DNA of 64,000 nucleotides from the NCBI GenBank assembly GCA_905250115.1, contig CAJNOI010000170.1:124001-188000 (forward strand), in the 5' to 3' direction. Origin of the DNA: Adineta steineri (Eukaryota; Rotifera; Eurotatoria; Adinetida; Adinetidae). A program made the position numbers and the translations under genes. Below the pieces are notes generated by a model, which was not told where the DNA came from, searched no databases, and saw only the letters and a program-made list of their open reading frames with translations. Positions 1 to 12,701 of this stretch are shown one piece after another (the first letter of the stretch is position 1; every line of letters begins with the position of its first letter).

Positions 1-3000
1 TCTATGGCAATCGTTTGACCACGATTATTTACAACGGCTGTGATAGTCGCGTTCGTATTATCATCATTCTTATTGGATGAAGAATGAATCTTCTCAGCGT
101 TAACATCTCGAATATTAGTATTTGTTTCACGTTCAATACATTTTATTAGCTCATAGGCATGGGTTCGCATAAAATCTGATTCGATCGATGTTAATTGTAA
201 ACGATATGGAATGATCTTTGTTTGAATATTATTGATAATAGAATTGATCGTTTGTTTGAATTTAATGATAATTTCAGAAGGACCATGTAATGTCAATCCA
301 TGAGGATTTTTCGATTCGACAAAAATTTTCTGATATTTCGCTTCATCGAGTAAAGAACCGATGTTTTGATCAACAAATCGACGAATATTTAATGGAATAC
401 GAATGAATTCAGAAATACGTTCCACTCGAATTTTCTTTTCTTCTCTCAAACTTAACAATGCTTCTTTAATTTCCTCTGCGATCATTTTTGACCGTGCAGG
501 AATAGTAATTGTGCTCGTATCTCGATTCAGTTGTATTTCAGCATCCCATTGTCGGCAAAATTCATTGAGTGACGGTATTTTTTTCACGAGTAATGCGTTA
601 ACCATTGCTCGGTAATCTTCTCCAGATGGTTTCCAAACCGTATATCCTTCAACAATATCTTGACATTGTTCAGTGACATCATCAACTGCTTCTTCATTTA
701 AACCAACTATTGATATGGTAATTTTTGGTTTTGTTTCTCTTCGCTCGAGTGGTGTATACTGTTTGACCCATCCTATTGCTTCACAATCATCTGAATCTTG
801 AAGTTTTTTTAGACGCATACGAACAATATCACAAATATTCCTAGAAACATCCCAAGTTTGACAAGGAAAATGTTTTTCTTGTTCGAATAAACTTTCAAGA
901 AAATCTTCAACATGTGTTTGAGCAAGAGTAATGCGTGAGGTAGAACCAGTCAGGTTTACATAATCATGATCACTATCATCTTGTTCATCATTTTTATGTT
1001 TACGATGAGATGATGAAAATGGAACTGTTATCTTTATACAATGCGTTTTTTCTAGTTTTTTAATATCCGATAAAGCTTTTGTTCTAAGGAAAATTGCCAT
1101 CACTTTTGATATAGGAAGTTGTATTTCAGCCTTAACATTATCATCTAGCCAATTTTTTATTTTCGGCACAGCATTTTTAACATGATCTTGGAATCCTCTT
1201 ACGATGACATGCCACACACCATTTGTATAATTTATAAAAATTTGTACGATAGAATTTGTACCAGACTGAGTGAGACTAGTAAGATAGTTTTTGATTTGAA
1301 AACATTGTTCACGAATTGGATTATATTTTTGTGGAAAAGATTTTTCATTTCGTGATTGACTTAAAATCCAAGTAATTTCATCTTGTGTCAATGTCCATGA
1401 TTGTTTGTGCAAAGAATAGTTTTGTAATTCTTTTGTAGCTTTAGATAATAACTCTTCTGAATCATTGCATAATATTACTTGTATAGATCTACGAGCGCCA
1501 GTATAAGGAGGTCTAGAATTGCCAGATTTAGTTGATATATTTGATGATGCATTCGATATATCACTTTTGGAATCATCATAATCATCATCGTCTTCGAACT
1601 GATTATCATCACGATCATTATCATTTTGATCATAAACACGAATCGTATCCACAGAAGTGTTTGATGATGTTTGAGAGAAGAAAATTCCCACAGAATATTT
1701 TTGTGAAAAATGCTTCAATAAAGGTCGTTTGCATTTTGTCTGTAAATATTTTTTCAAGCTAAAGGTGATCGTCGCATATTGCTCATGAAGTGTTTCTTTT
1801 AGATAATATTTCATATTTGCAATTACTGAACTATCACCTGTCAATTGAAGTTTACCATCTTTGATTTTCATATCTTTAATACCTGGTTGGTTGCAAATAA
1901 TATTAAGAATTTTGTCGCCGAAAAATTCAAGAAAATTATACTGAGCACCGTTCAATTCAACTATCTCTTGTACTGGTCCCTTTGCAGGCTGAGGTACAAC
2001 TTTTTGATTAATGAACGGTGTAGAAGACGCAGTATCTGTTCGTTTCGGATGAAGAAATTTACAACTAGTATTGTTGCATTGATTTCCATGACGACATTCT
2101 TTGGGGCAAGGTGGATGGTTTGCAGTACAACCAGAATTAGTATATTGTGCTTTGTCAGCACAAACACTCCGACCATCCGGGTGCTGATATAAACAAGTAT
2201 CATTATAACATGTAATACCGCTAAGACACATCCGAGGCTTCGATAGATTTGCACCATGTGAACGCTGTGCATGCGCTAGGCGACAATCGGACTGTAAACA
2301 TGAATCATAATTTTGACATCTTGTATGACGATATTTACATTCACCAGTCTTATAATGACATGTTCCTTTATTTGCATCAGGACAGAGTTCACGTTCGTAC
2401 TCGGGATTGGGAGTATTTAACTCTACAATATAACACAATATTTAAAGATAGATAAGTGAGTGTGGGTATTCGCTTTTATCTGATATTCAAGCTTATCGTA
2501 CTGTAAATTTCGATATATTTTTTTTATTAAAAACAAAGACTTACGTTCTCGTTCCGGTGCGTTCCTATGTTGTGGTTGCTGGGGCATTCTCTCCAAGATT
2601 GGATTCTGGTACTGAGGGGATTCAGTGCGCATTGTTTGTTTAGGAATAGTATCCATCGGATTTTTTGGTAAATGTCTTGAACTTTCATCAATCGCATTAT
2701 TTCCTTCAGGCCCCTTGGCAACACATTTTATACGTAAATTCGAAATGGTTAAACCTGAGCTTCGAAGGACGAAATTATTGGCATGTTGCTCATCATGAAA
2801 ATCGTTAATCCAGGCAAAATAAGTGTTGAATTTTTGGTGTTTTGGAATACAAATACGTAAGGGAGGAACCTTAACTAGTTCTGCTAATTGCTCTATCGTA
2901 ATGGACGCAGGAAGATACGTAACTTGTACTCTCCAATTTTTGGATTCTCGATTTGATGGCATTACTTTTGGATCAATTCTAGGTGCTGCTGTCGAACTCT

Positions 3001-6000
3001 CTCCATCAAGCCATATTTTAAATTTATGATCTTGAATTTCCATTGTTGTTGAATCTTTAATAGGTCTTATTTTTTGTGGAAATGCATTAATCACTGGCTT
3101 TTCATGCCATTCATAATATTTACGTTCGGCTTTTAAAAAAAGTTTTTCCAAGATACTATCTGAGTCATACGTTGGTTTACCAAATTTTCTCATAAATTTT
3201 GGCCAACGTTCACAATATTTCGCTTGAAATGGTCGAATTTCTGCTATATCAACAAATTTTCCAGTTTTAGGTGAATCAACTGCAAGTGCAAATAATTCAG
3301 CTAATTTTTTACAAGGTTCAGAGAACGAATGTTTTTCATGTTGATCTGCAACAACAGTATGAGTATTTGCGATCATGCCTAGAATGACTCCAGCTTCGAA
3401 TGATTCAACAATATGATTAACAATGATTTGTTGATTAATTAATGATACTTCTGTTTTTTTTGCTGCTTCATATGATAAAGGTTCAACATTTCGTTCTATT
3501 CTTAAACGATCACCCCAATAAACCCAATATTTATCACCATCTAAATCAGAGCCAGCTATTTCATTTGAATGTGGACGATGGCCATTGATTGGAAATACAA
3601 TGACATCGCGCATACATTCTTCTAGTTTATGATTACGAACAGCTTGCAATTGACGAAAATCACCGGGCCATAGACATGGATTTTTTGTAACGAGAATCGG
3701 GCCTCAAAACAAATCATCATATCGAAAAAATCAACTACGTAGTTAGATCGATGCAACTTACCAGTAATCACGCGAAATTTTCGTTGACCATTGTTTGTTG
3801 CATTTAATAATGAGCACTGTATAAAGCATTCACCATATTTCAGTTCGCCAGTTTCGTCTGCTACACCAAATAAATTTCGACCATCTTCTGGCGGAATAGG
3901 TATACGATTTGTAATTAAATTATCTTTTCTATAAGAAATAGTTCAGTTAAATTATTATGTCTTATTTTTCTAGATAACAAAATATTATTTACTTACGATA
4001 ATGAATAAGAAGCATTTTTCTGTACTGCAATATCGATTGCACTCGGTTGTTGATCTTCAGGAACTTCCCATTGAGTAAATCCCCGATTTTGAAAAGCAAT
4101 AAATACATCATCAGAATTTCCCAAATCACTTAGAAGACGAATTACTTGATTGTTCAATGTTAATGTCACTAAATAATTGAATACAATATGTTTTTTAAAC
4201 TTATAAACATGAATAGGTTACTAGGTCGAGCAAATTCACATATTTCCAAATTCCAATCATCACTTGGAAATTTCATCATTGAATCACGTACAGAAATATA
4301 ATAGTCATTCAGTGTTGAATTTGGATCAATAGCCACGATACCTTTACAACCAGCGACGCGTATTTGATATGCTGATGGAATATCTTCCTAGAATTAGTCA
4401 GCAATAAATAAAAAGTTTGATTCTCTTAAACAAACTTTGCTGTATAAAGGAATATGCATTTGTTGAGCTACACGTCCAGCTAAACCCCATGATATTTTAC
4501 CAATACCATCCGTAAAACAATATTCAATTCCTTTGGCATCGTTTCTCTTGATATCGGTGTCTTCATAAACATAATATACTGTATCATTTGAACGTATATT
4601 ACTTTTGTTTGCTACTTTAACCAACGTAATCTACAGAATAACATTATATATATATATATAAATATATTACGAAGTATTTTGTACAAAAGACACTTACTCC
4701 TATAGGCCATGTGGTGGAAAAGTATTGACCAACACGAGCAATATATGTAGAGATATTTTTGATTTTCTCAAAATTTCCTAGTAAATCATGTGCGTCTTTC
4801 ATATTTTTTAAATTCGGAGGTAAATCAATAAACCAAAAGCCCATTTCTTTCATTTGACCTGTGCTTGCACCCATATATTTAAAAGTTCTATTCAATAATT
4901 CGATTCCATTGAGCATTGCATTTTTTAATCTATGCTTGATATTTGAACTGGACACGCGTAATTGTCGATTATCTTCGTCACGGAAATGCACAAGAAGAAA
5001 TCGTTCTGGACCACCAAATCTACACAGAAATTTTTAGTTTTAATATCAATGAAAAAAAACGACTGATCAACTAAATTTACTGAGGATTTCTTAAAGCTCG
5101 ACTTCCTGTTGTAACTTCAAGTGGCTGAAAGATAATATTTAATGGTGTTAATGTACAAGAGGCAACTTTAAGTCGTTGTTTGTTTCCAACTAATATTGCC
5201 TGTTCGTCCATATTGCTATCTGTTCTTTTTTTTGTTTCATTATAATCTTTTTCAGTTCGTCTTAAATCATATCCATGATCGTTACATAATTGTTCAACTA
5301 CATAACAACATAAAGTATAACGTTCATCGATATTCCATTTATTCCAATTTAATTCTTGATCAGTTAATTGTGCCCATTTATCTTGAAATAGAAAACCAAG
5401 TGACATAAGCATCTGTAGAGCATACCGATCTTGAAATGATGCATTTCTATAATTAAATGGATCGGGTATTTGATTTTTATTTTTCTCTGTTGACCAGTTC
5501 GATATTTTGAAAGTAGAAAAATTAATATGATATCGTTCAGATTGATCGATTAAAAAATAAGAAAGAAACTTCCAAGCACTTTCTTTTGGTGGTATAAAAT
5601 ATAAGACCAAATCTGAACATTGTGCAATATCTGTAACAAATTCAACATTTTGTTGATCAGCACATATTCTAAAAGAAATGAGAAAAAAAATAATTAAGTA
5701 ACAACAAAAAAATAAAATAATCTAAATATAATAACCGTACCGAACTGATTTAGTATTTAGATTTTTACCACTTTTATCTCCACCTTTGATTGGTTCCATT
5801 CGATGAACATTCGGCGCATATTTAAGTGGAAGTAAAACATAAATTCCATTTTCTGCATTGTCTTTATTAACTAAAATATTCTTTCTTTGAATTGAAACAA
5901 ATGGAATAACAATACGTATATCTTCAAATTCAATATATAAAGTATCTGGTATTGATCTTGATGGTATAAACGAAAGTTTAACAATTTTATTATCGAATGA

Positions 6001-6440
6001 ATTATGTGAATAAAATTGACTATATGATCGAAGTGAACCAAATAAACATGATGCAGAAAATGTTGTTCCTTGCTGGTAAATATTAGCCGAAGTTGCTGCT
6101 AATGAACGTCGCATAAGTAAATCAAGAGGATTCGAGAAAATATTAAACCAAATAGGTGAGCTTTCATTTGGCAATACATTTGCCAGTTGATCACGAACTT
6201 TATTAGCCTCCTCACGTGTCAATGTAAAATTAATTTTATCATTTCCATTTTCTCCACAATTTCTTATACCTCTCTTATCAAATGTGTTTGGACGAACAAA
6301 ACTAATATAAAATAGATATTTTCAAATAGAAAATAAAAATTATCAAATAATAATACATACGTTTCGATATTGGAAGCAAGTTGTTCAGCAGCTCTCTTCG
6401 ATGGTATATGTTTAAATTCGCAGTGAACTAATCCGCTCAT
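1..6440 (-). CDS. Cellular RNA-dependent RNA polymerase with C-terminal CCCH zinc fingers and RNA-binding tail (3' partial)
   Basis: Eukaryotic RdRP of the QDE-1/EGO-1 class, which copies RNA into double-stranded RNA for small-RNA silencing. Ten exons keep one frame: 6440-6361, 6301-5741, 5668-5081, 5019-4698, 4630-4436, 4387-4222, 4168-3997, 3928-3762, 3702-2545, 2422-<1. Family motifs seen are FTDGIGKIS, VTKNPCLWPGD and the catalytic DLDGD near residue 805 (exon 9). Later in exon 9 (about residues 1005-1080) is an RRM-like unit with RNP-like VQVTYLP and TYFAWI. Exon 10 is open for over 800 codons: CCCH fingers first (C-x7-C-x6-C-x3-H, C-x5-C-x4-C-x3-H and another), then an acidic linker and repeated KH-like segments. 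At least 1,943 residues are coded here and the stop lies outside the window. A splice-acceptor-like TTTTGTAG sits 2 nt before the ATG. The RdRP call is secure; the KH-like assignment of the tail is inference. Confidence 0.93.
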
Positions 6441-6506
6441 ATCTACAAAAAAAATATATTTTACTGAAAAGTAAATAAAACTAATTATTTTCAGCTGAAA
6501 GTGTTA

Positions 6507-6577
6507 AGATGAGAATGTGGGTGAGTGTCAGAGTGGTTGAGAGATGTAACAAACACCCACACCCACCTCATTCCCCT
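6507..6577. repeat. TGTGGG fold-back element
   Basis: The left arm has GAGAATGTGGGTG and the right arm CACCCACACCCACCTCATTC, about 30 nt apart. It lies about 70 bp upstream of the RdRP start codon. Confidence 0.75.
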
Positions 6578-7136
6578 GAAAATCTAATTAAACTTTAAGT
6601 TTATAAGAAGTTTTGTAGTAAAAATGTGCACCAGTTTGCACAAGGATATCCAGTTAAACTCAATATCATATATAAATTGATCTCGAAAAGAAAAAAAAAT
6701 GTATCGAACAATATTTACTGACTTTGGTTCTTTGTAAATCACTTGTTATTCTGTCTTTTTAACGCGTATGCTGGTAATAATTTCTTTCGTCGAAATGAAT
6801 AAAAGTATGCACAGCATACACAACTCACCTTTTATATATGAAGCTAAATAAATTCGTTTATCTTGGTTATAAAAGAATGATAAATAATATTATAAATCAA
6901 AGTTGATAAGAAGTATTTTTTTTCTTTTGTTGACGATGATATTATATATCTTCATAGAGTATCTTCTCTACTTGCAAAAGATAAAAACAAAAGTCTAGAA
7001 GTGTATACGCATAGATGCAGTTGTGGGATAGGCATGGGCAGGGACGACAATTCGAATATGATGAAGAAAAAACACCCACACTCTTTTTGTATAAAATTTA
7101 TCTTTACTTTAAATAAATGATTCCTTATTCAGTAGA

Positions 7137-7190
7137 ACTGAGGGTGAGGGTGTGGGTGGAATCCATTACTTACTCTTATACCCACATTTC
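7137..7190. repeat. TGTGGG fold-back element
   Basis: Left arm CTGAGGGTGAGGGTGTGGGT; short right arm TATACCCACA. A further orphan half-arm (CACCCACACTC) lies about 60 bp to the left. Confidence 0.6.
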
Positions 7191-7439
7191 GACTCGTCCT
7201 TTTATTTGTAACGGAAACTAAACGCATTACTGCTTATGTTGAATATAGATTAAGAATGAATTATTCAGCATAACCAATATAATATCGTTAGAAAAATGAA
7301 ATAATTATTACCGCAAGGCAAACTAGCTAAGAGAAATCATCTGTTCAAACCAGAGAAAAAAGATAATTATACAATGTCATTATAGCAAAAGAAAAGAATA
7401 AACGTTTATGCCATGTGATCATCAGTTTTGAAACTTTGT

Positions 7440-9401
7440 TTATGAAGTGATAGAAACTAAAGCAAAGCTTGACTTATCAGAATTCGCAGAAAGCCAGAAT
7501 TTGACCGAATAATTATTATATGGTGCAACCGTGAACTTCTGACTTAAATAATCACTTGCATTTACTGATCCATCTACATAAGAATAATAACCATTATGTG
7601 GAGTAGATGAACCAACAAAACCAGCGTGTGCCGCATTATTAGGATTGCAATACGTCCAACTAGTAAGATCTCCTAGTTCGAAATCACCGTTAGATAAGAG
7701 TTCAATTCCTGAACTATCAGTTATTGTAATATCGTCCAGATACCAATCGAGTGGATCATTACGTAGTGAGAACATGATTGTGGCTGAAGTAATGTTGGGT
7801 GCCGTATAATTAAATGAATACTTTTTCCAAGGAAGGGTTGCAGTTAGAGTCAGATAAAGAAGTTGAGTTGTGTAAACTTCACCACCTGTACAAGCATTAC
7901 TGATAGTAGCCGTGGTTGTGGTTGTGCTAGTGGTCATAGTGGTACTAGTAGTTATAGTAGTACTGGTAGTTTTAGTGGTACTAGACGTCGAACTGCTGCT
8001 GGTAGTTGAAGTGGTACTAGACGTCGTACTGCTGCTGGTAGTTGAAGTGGTACTCGAAGTCATAGTACTGCTAATAGCCGTAGAGGTGTTGTTTATTACT
8101 AAAGTAATACAATGAAACAATAAGCAATTTAGTTTTGAAGTATTTAAACTGAATTCTTAGTTAATTACAGGCTCCAGAAAATAGTCGTAAAAGAAATTTC
8201 TTCTTGTGAATGCATTTAGTATATTGTAAAAAGACCGAAAGAAAAAATGTCGACACCATAAACGTCGAAATATAAATGTCGAAAAAAAAATGTCGAAGGA
8301 AAACTGCGTCGAAAGAATAAGATTTAAAATTTTTCGTCAGATAGGAAAATTTTGAGGGTGTGGGTGAGTGGGTGAATGTGAATGTGGGTGTGGCTGTGGG
8401 TGAATATGCGGGTGAGGGTGTGTGTGAGTGTGTGTGCATATGGATGTGACTGTAGGTGTGGGTTTCGGTGGCACAATAATACAACAGCCATATCTACATC
8501 CTTGTTATGTCAGTTTCCCGGGGTTATAGAACATTCGTTTACACAATAATTTATTGGATTAAATGATTTACTAATCAGTGAAAGTTTAGTGAATAATATC
8601 AAAAGAAAAAATAATACTTTGATGATAACATCTAGAAACTTTCGACATTTATGTGATCGACATTTTTTTTTCGACAAAAATGACTTCGATATTTATTTTT
8701 CGGCCTTTTTTGCGTCGACTTTTTTTCTTTCGATCTTTTTACAGCCAATCATGCATTTTTATCTGTTGGTGAATATTATCCAACCACTCCTTTTCTGAAA
8801 AAGCTGAAATTCATATAGTTACAAGATGTGTTTTCAACAGATCACAGCATAACGTTTTAAAGAAATAACTAAAAATATGTAGAGAAAGCTCTTTTATAGA
8901 TAGTATTTGTTCCCGTCCGATAATTAGTCAACCGTAATAAACTATATCAATTAAAACAATATCTAACGTATTTATAATGAGCAATGTAAAAGTAGAAACG
9001 TACCAGTTACCATATTTGTACTCGTGACTATGGTAGTCAATGATTTAGAACCTGACGTCAACCAAAATGTAATGATCACAGCTAGCAATATGCCAGCTGC
9101 TAAAAGACCCACAATAAATCCTATGCAACATGCTGTCGATAAACAGCATGGAGGTAGTTTCCATTGTAATAATAACCTTCTGTATATAATATTTTTAGTT
9201 TAAGACTAATATTTCTTAGTTTATCACGTCTACTTACCTTTTTGTGGTAGACTCTCTCGAATCTGGTCTGTCGAAGTTACCACCTGAAACATTGCTCAAG
9301 TTTATACTGGTATCATTCAAGATATTTGATGACGTTTGACGTTCACCATCAGTACTTAATGGCATTGACCAATCACTAGATCGAAGGCATGCTGCTGTCA
9401 T
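7440..9401 (-). CDS. Type II membrane protein with Ser/Thr stalk and extracellular beta-sandwich-like domain
   Basis: Three exons (9401-9238, 9179-9004, 8098-7440) give 332 residues. A short cytoplasmic N-terminus is followed in exon 2 by a membrane segment (IGFIVGLLAAGILLAVIITF) after a Cys-rich patch. Exon 3 opens with about 60 residues of almost pure Ser/Thr, then a globular domain with a NGDFELG.LTSW signature like carbohydrate-binding or DUF642-type jelly rolls; the ligand is unknown. The start at 9401 was preferred to 9494 because the extra N-terminus looks like intron sequence. The second intron (8099-9003) is 905 bp against about 60 bp usual here, and carries a TIR element plus a TG-rich tract. 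The domain name is inference. Confidence 0.75.
8225..8742. mobile_element. Non-autonomous element with ~100-bp terminal inverted repeats inside an intron
   Basis: The left arm 8225-8325 and right arm 8638-8742 are inverted copies (GTAAAAAGACCGAAAG versus CTTTCGATCTTTTTAC), each studded with short GTCGAAA units. The interior has no ORF of note but holds a TG-rich tract. No clear target duplication was found. It accounts for most of the expanded intron. Confidence 0.7.
8352..8468. repeat. TGTGGG-rich tract, one-sided
   Basis: Begins TTGAGGGTGTGGGTG and continues as imperfect GTGGGTG/GTGTGTG repeats. No CCCACA arm is nearby, unlike most family members here. It is nested inside the TIR element 8225-8742. 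Confidence 0.7.
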
Positions 9402-10058
9402 TTGGACACTTATGTCGTACTTTAATGTGATTAGTATGAAAAAAAAGAAAGATATGCTTTTCGTTTCATCCAAACATTTTTTCTTATTAAACAAGCCCTA
9501 CAATACCTTTATAAGACTCCTTTGATTAGTTTTTTTATTCAATTAAAAAACAGAATTCTCTGTTGTTGTAAACAAGAAGCACTTGGTATTGTTGATACAA
9601 TAAAATTAGTCGCAATATACGTCTCAGACGAACAGAGTCGGTTGATTCTATTCTTTCGTGTGTACAATGTACTTTTTTATGATAAAATAATGTTCTCAAA
9701 GAACAATAAGTATTGTAATTTGATTAAAAAGCATAATTCATTTTAAAAATACAAAGATTGATCAAACAATCTTCCAATTTATCAAGTTTGATGAGGGTAT
9801 AGATAAAAAAAGACGTCAGATACTCACATTCACTCCCAATCTTTCAAAATTATAAAGTAATTAATATTTATTAGTCAGATCTTGTCGTGGCGCACCACAT
9901 TGAGAGCACAATAATGAAATTTCTAATTTAAATGGCTAGCAAAAATCAAAACAAAGAAAACGACAGTTGCGTTTCTTTCGAATATTTTCCATAGAAATCC
10001 ATCCGGTGAATAACTACTTACATGACAAATGACCTGAGTATTTCCATATCGTTGATTC
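9402..10058. other. Non-coding stretch, nothing recognised
   Basis: AT-rich flank of the Ser/Thr membrane-protein gene. The open frames here have no coding character that I can support. Confidence 0.4.
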
Positions 10059-10072
10059 TTGACATATTGCTT

Positions 10073-10473
10073 TGATTTCATGTTAGCTGAAGGAACAATA
10101 ATTTCATCATCTTATATTCTAAAACCACTAGACATCCAAGGATTTGTTCAATTTAAATATGATGTGAACGATATTCAATCATCTGGTCACACACCATTTT
10201 CAACCAAACAAAATCAAAATGGAATATTATGTCGTCAATAATTTTCAAATGAAAGAAAAATATTGTGGAACACATCGAGTATCTTTTCTTTCGACATCCA
10301 CGATTATGACTACTAGTCAAATAGCAATCAATTTAACAAGTGCAGAAATCAAATATAAATGTAATTCATCATCAATATCACTTGATGAACAATATGAAAA
10401 TATATTAAATTCAATTCGCTCAATGAAAGCATATAAGAGAATATTGCGTTTCTACAGTCAACATTTATCTTAG
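10073..10473 (+). pseudogene. Possible gene fragment, unrecognised
   Basis: Two overlapping open stretches (about 10073-10241 and 10219-10473) have biased, protein-like composition but lie in different frames. They read as one decayed exon or as exons without clear splice sites. The second ends in a Ser/Tyr-rich helix-like segment and a stop at 10473. No family recognised; it may be noise. Confidence 0.25.
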
Positions 10474-10512
10474 CTTATAACATCTCTCTAAGATCAATTC
10501 TCAGTTTAACAT

Positions 10513-10592
10513 CTTGAGGGTGTGAGGGTAAGTGAGCGCATGAGTCAAAACAAGAGACACCTACGTTCTCACACTCACATCACACCCACACG
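10513..10592. repeat. TGTGGG fold-back element
   Basis: Left arm CTTGAGGGTGTGAGGGT; right side CACACTCACATCACACCCACA. The arms have diverged more than in most copies. Confidence 0.65.
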
Positions 10593-10862
10593 GCTTACGA
10601 TTTCGTTATACTATAAGACGAAAAATGACTAAACCGTTGTTTATTGTTGAGTAAGTTACATTTAGAAATAAAGTTATAAAAAAAAATAAATTCTTCCAAT
10701 GTATTTTTTATGTTTTATCTTTACTTACATTTTTGTTCATTACATGATGGTTAACTTCGACATATATTCTTTTTCGATGAAGCCAGATTGATAAGACATT
10801 TCCATTGAACAGATATTTACCATAATCTCTATTCGAAGCTTTCTAATCGAAGACTTTATATA

Positions 10863-11778
10863 TCATTGTCTTTGTAAACGAAATCGAAATTTATTTAATA
10901 AATATCTTCTTAATTTAAAATTATGTACAAATAAATAGAACGTTATAATCAATAAACAGACTTTACTGAATAAAACAGTCAACAGAAATCCTGTTAAATT
11001 AATATTAACCAAAAATTGAAGGAGCATAGTAAAATAAATAGGACTGCATCCTCAAATGAATAACAAAAATAAAATAATCATTTGTTTTAGTAAAGAAATA
11101 TCTCGACGACTAATCTTTGTTTGTTGAGTATTGATAGTAATGATATTTGTGGTTGTGTATAAATACATTCAAAACAATATTCAATAATGAAGGAACAAAT
11201 ACACCCATCATCAATGTATCAATTCGTATGCATAATTCATTAATACAATTCTAAAAGTAAATACATATGCATTTCAATAGCATGAAAAAATCAAGTGACT
11301 CATTTTCATATTATTAAAAAATCTTTCTGACAATATATTTAATTTCGATTCTAAATCTGATTAAAATAAACTATTGACTTACAGATTCTTGTCTTAAAAT
11401 AAATGGCAATGAAATAATAAATTCAATCATCCATTGTTTTGTTTTAAAAAATGATTTTATACGACATATTATAGAACATAATCTATACACAGAATAAGTA
11501 AGAGAAGCAAATGGTATTTTAATACTTGCTATTCTATATACATAAAATAATAGAATACACATATGTGAAGTATATAATCCTTCAAAATCGAAATATCATG
11601 TTGTAAAATAGATAATAAAAAAGATACAAGTACTAGCAATACATAAAAATATATTATTTTTAATACGACGAAAACGTGGAAATATAAAAATCAAACTTGA
11701 ATATATTTAAGCAAAAACGAAATTTAATGTGAATAAAGTAATTTGGAGAATAACAATGATATTAAATATATTTGCCAT
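10863..11778 (-). pseudogene. Broken rhodopsin-like GPCR gene
   Basis: From the ATG at 11778 one frame reads through transmembrane-like segments (IFNIIVILQITLF, IFLCIASTCIFFIIYF, WMIEFIISLPFIL) but is cut by in-frame TAA and TGA codons. A GTAAGT donor follows near 11385. The downstream part, after an intron and frame changes, still shows SRRDISLLKQMIILF, a TGA where a Trp is usual, then CSPIYF and a last helix with FYLFVHNFKLRRYLL. This matches the bdelloid receptor pattern in helices 5-7. Several independent lesions make function unlikely. An intact receptor starts about 920 bp away on the other strand. Confidence 0.82.
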
Positions 11779-11791
11779 CAATGTAAAATTG

Positions 11792-12701
11792 AAGATTTCT
11801 AATAACAGTTTCTATATTTAATTTTCTTTTGCTTCTTTGTTAAAATAATATTAAAGGAAATACTATAATGAATTTAACGAACTATGAATAATAAAATGTA
11901 ATCTTTCAGTACTAATGATTCTATTGTAAGTGACTAAGAGGAATAATTATTTTTAATATAAAAGATGCATTATATACGGTTCTGAATGATAATATTGGCG
12001 TCAGCAAAATTGCCTTATCAAATATTCAATTGAATATTAATGAGAAGAGAATAACTCTCTTATGAAATCTTTTCTAAAATTATATGACTTAAAAGAGTTT
12101 ATTTTTATTTCTATTGTTAAAAATAATATGAATTTTAGATGAATCATCATATCTAGCATAGTATAAAATTTTTTTATGTAAATAATATGTAAAATTTCTT
12201 CTAAAATATTAGTCTATATTTTGTAATTCATTTTCGATTTAACTAATATCATCTGATATGATACACAAATCTATTGATGGCTAATCCTTCTTGATTAAAT
12301 ATGCTTAGAATGCATCAATATATATATATATTAATCATTTTTAGTTCAAGATGTTTGGTAGATGATTGAACTTAAATAAATATCATAATATTTAACAAAA
12401 TAATTAATATAAAAAAACAGAGTATGGACTGATGTGCTTAGTTCGAAAAATCACTTCAAATAAAATAAAAGAAACAGCAACAAGATTTTTCTTTCGTCTT
12501 ATGTATACGAGTATATGTTCTCAATCCATTTATATATGTCGCAGTTAGAATAACTACTCGACCATAATCTTTATAATGAACATACTTTCAACATTTATAT
12601 TTAACCATTTTCAATTAATTTTAATGAGAAATATCTCGTTCTATTTGTGGAGTTACCGACAAAAAGAAAGATAAAATGCATTAACCTATTATTGCGACGA
12701 A
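11792..12701. other. AT-rich intergenic region
   Basis: Lies between the receptor relic and the intact receptor. No genes or repeats were recognised. It must hold the promoter of the downstream (+) receptor, but no distinct TATA box stands out. Confidence 0.4.

Larger units (their letters stand above)
6441..7439. other. Intergenic region upstream of RdRP
   Basis: AT-rich, with no supported gene. It holds TGTGGG-type fold-backs at 6507-6577 and 7137-7190 and a lone CACCCACACTC tract near 7071-7085. The RdRP promoter should lie here, but I see no clear TATA motif. Confidence 0.5.

Noticed and set aside
1961..2272. Minus-strand ORF of 103 codons and plus-strand ORFs over 403-2455
   Set aside because: Shadows of the RdRP last exon, which is continuously open in another minus frame and carries the CCCH motifs.
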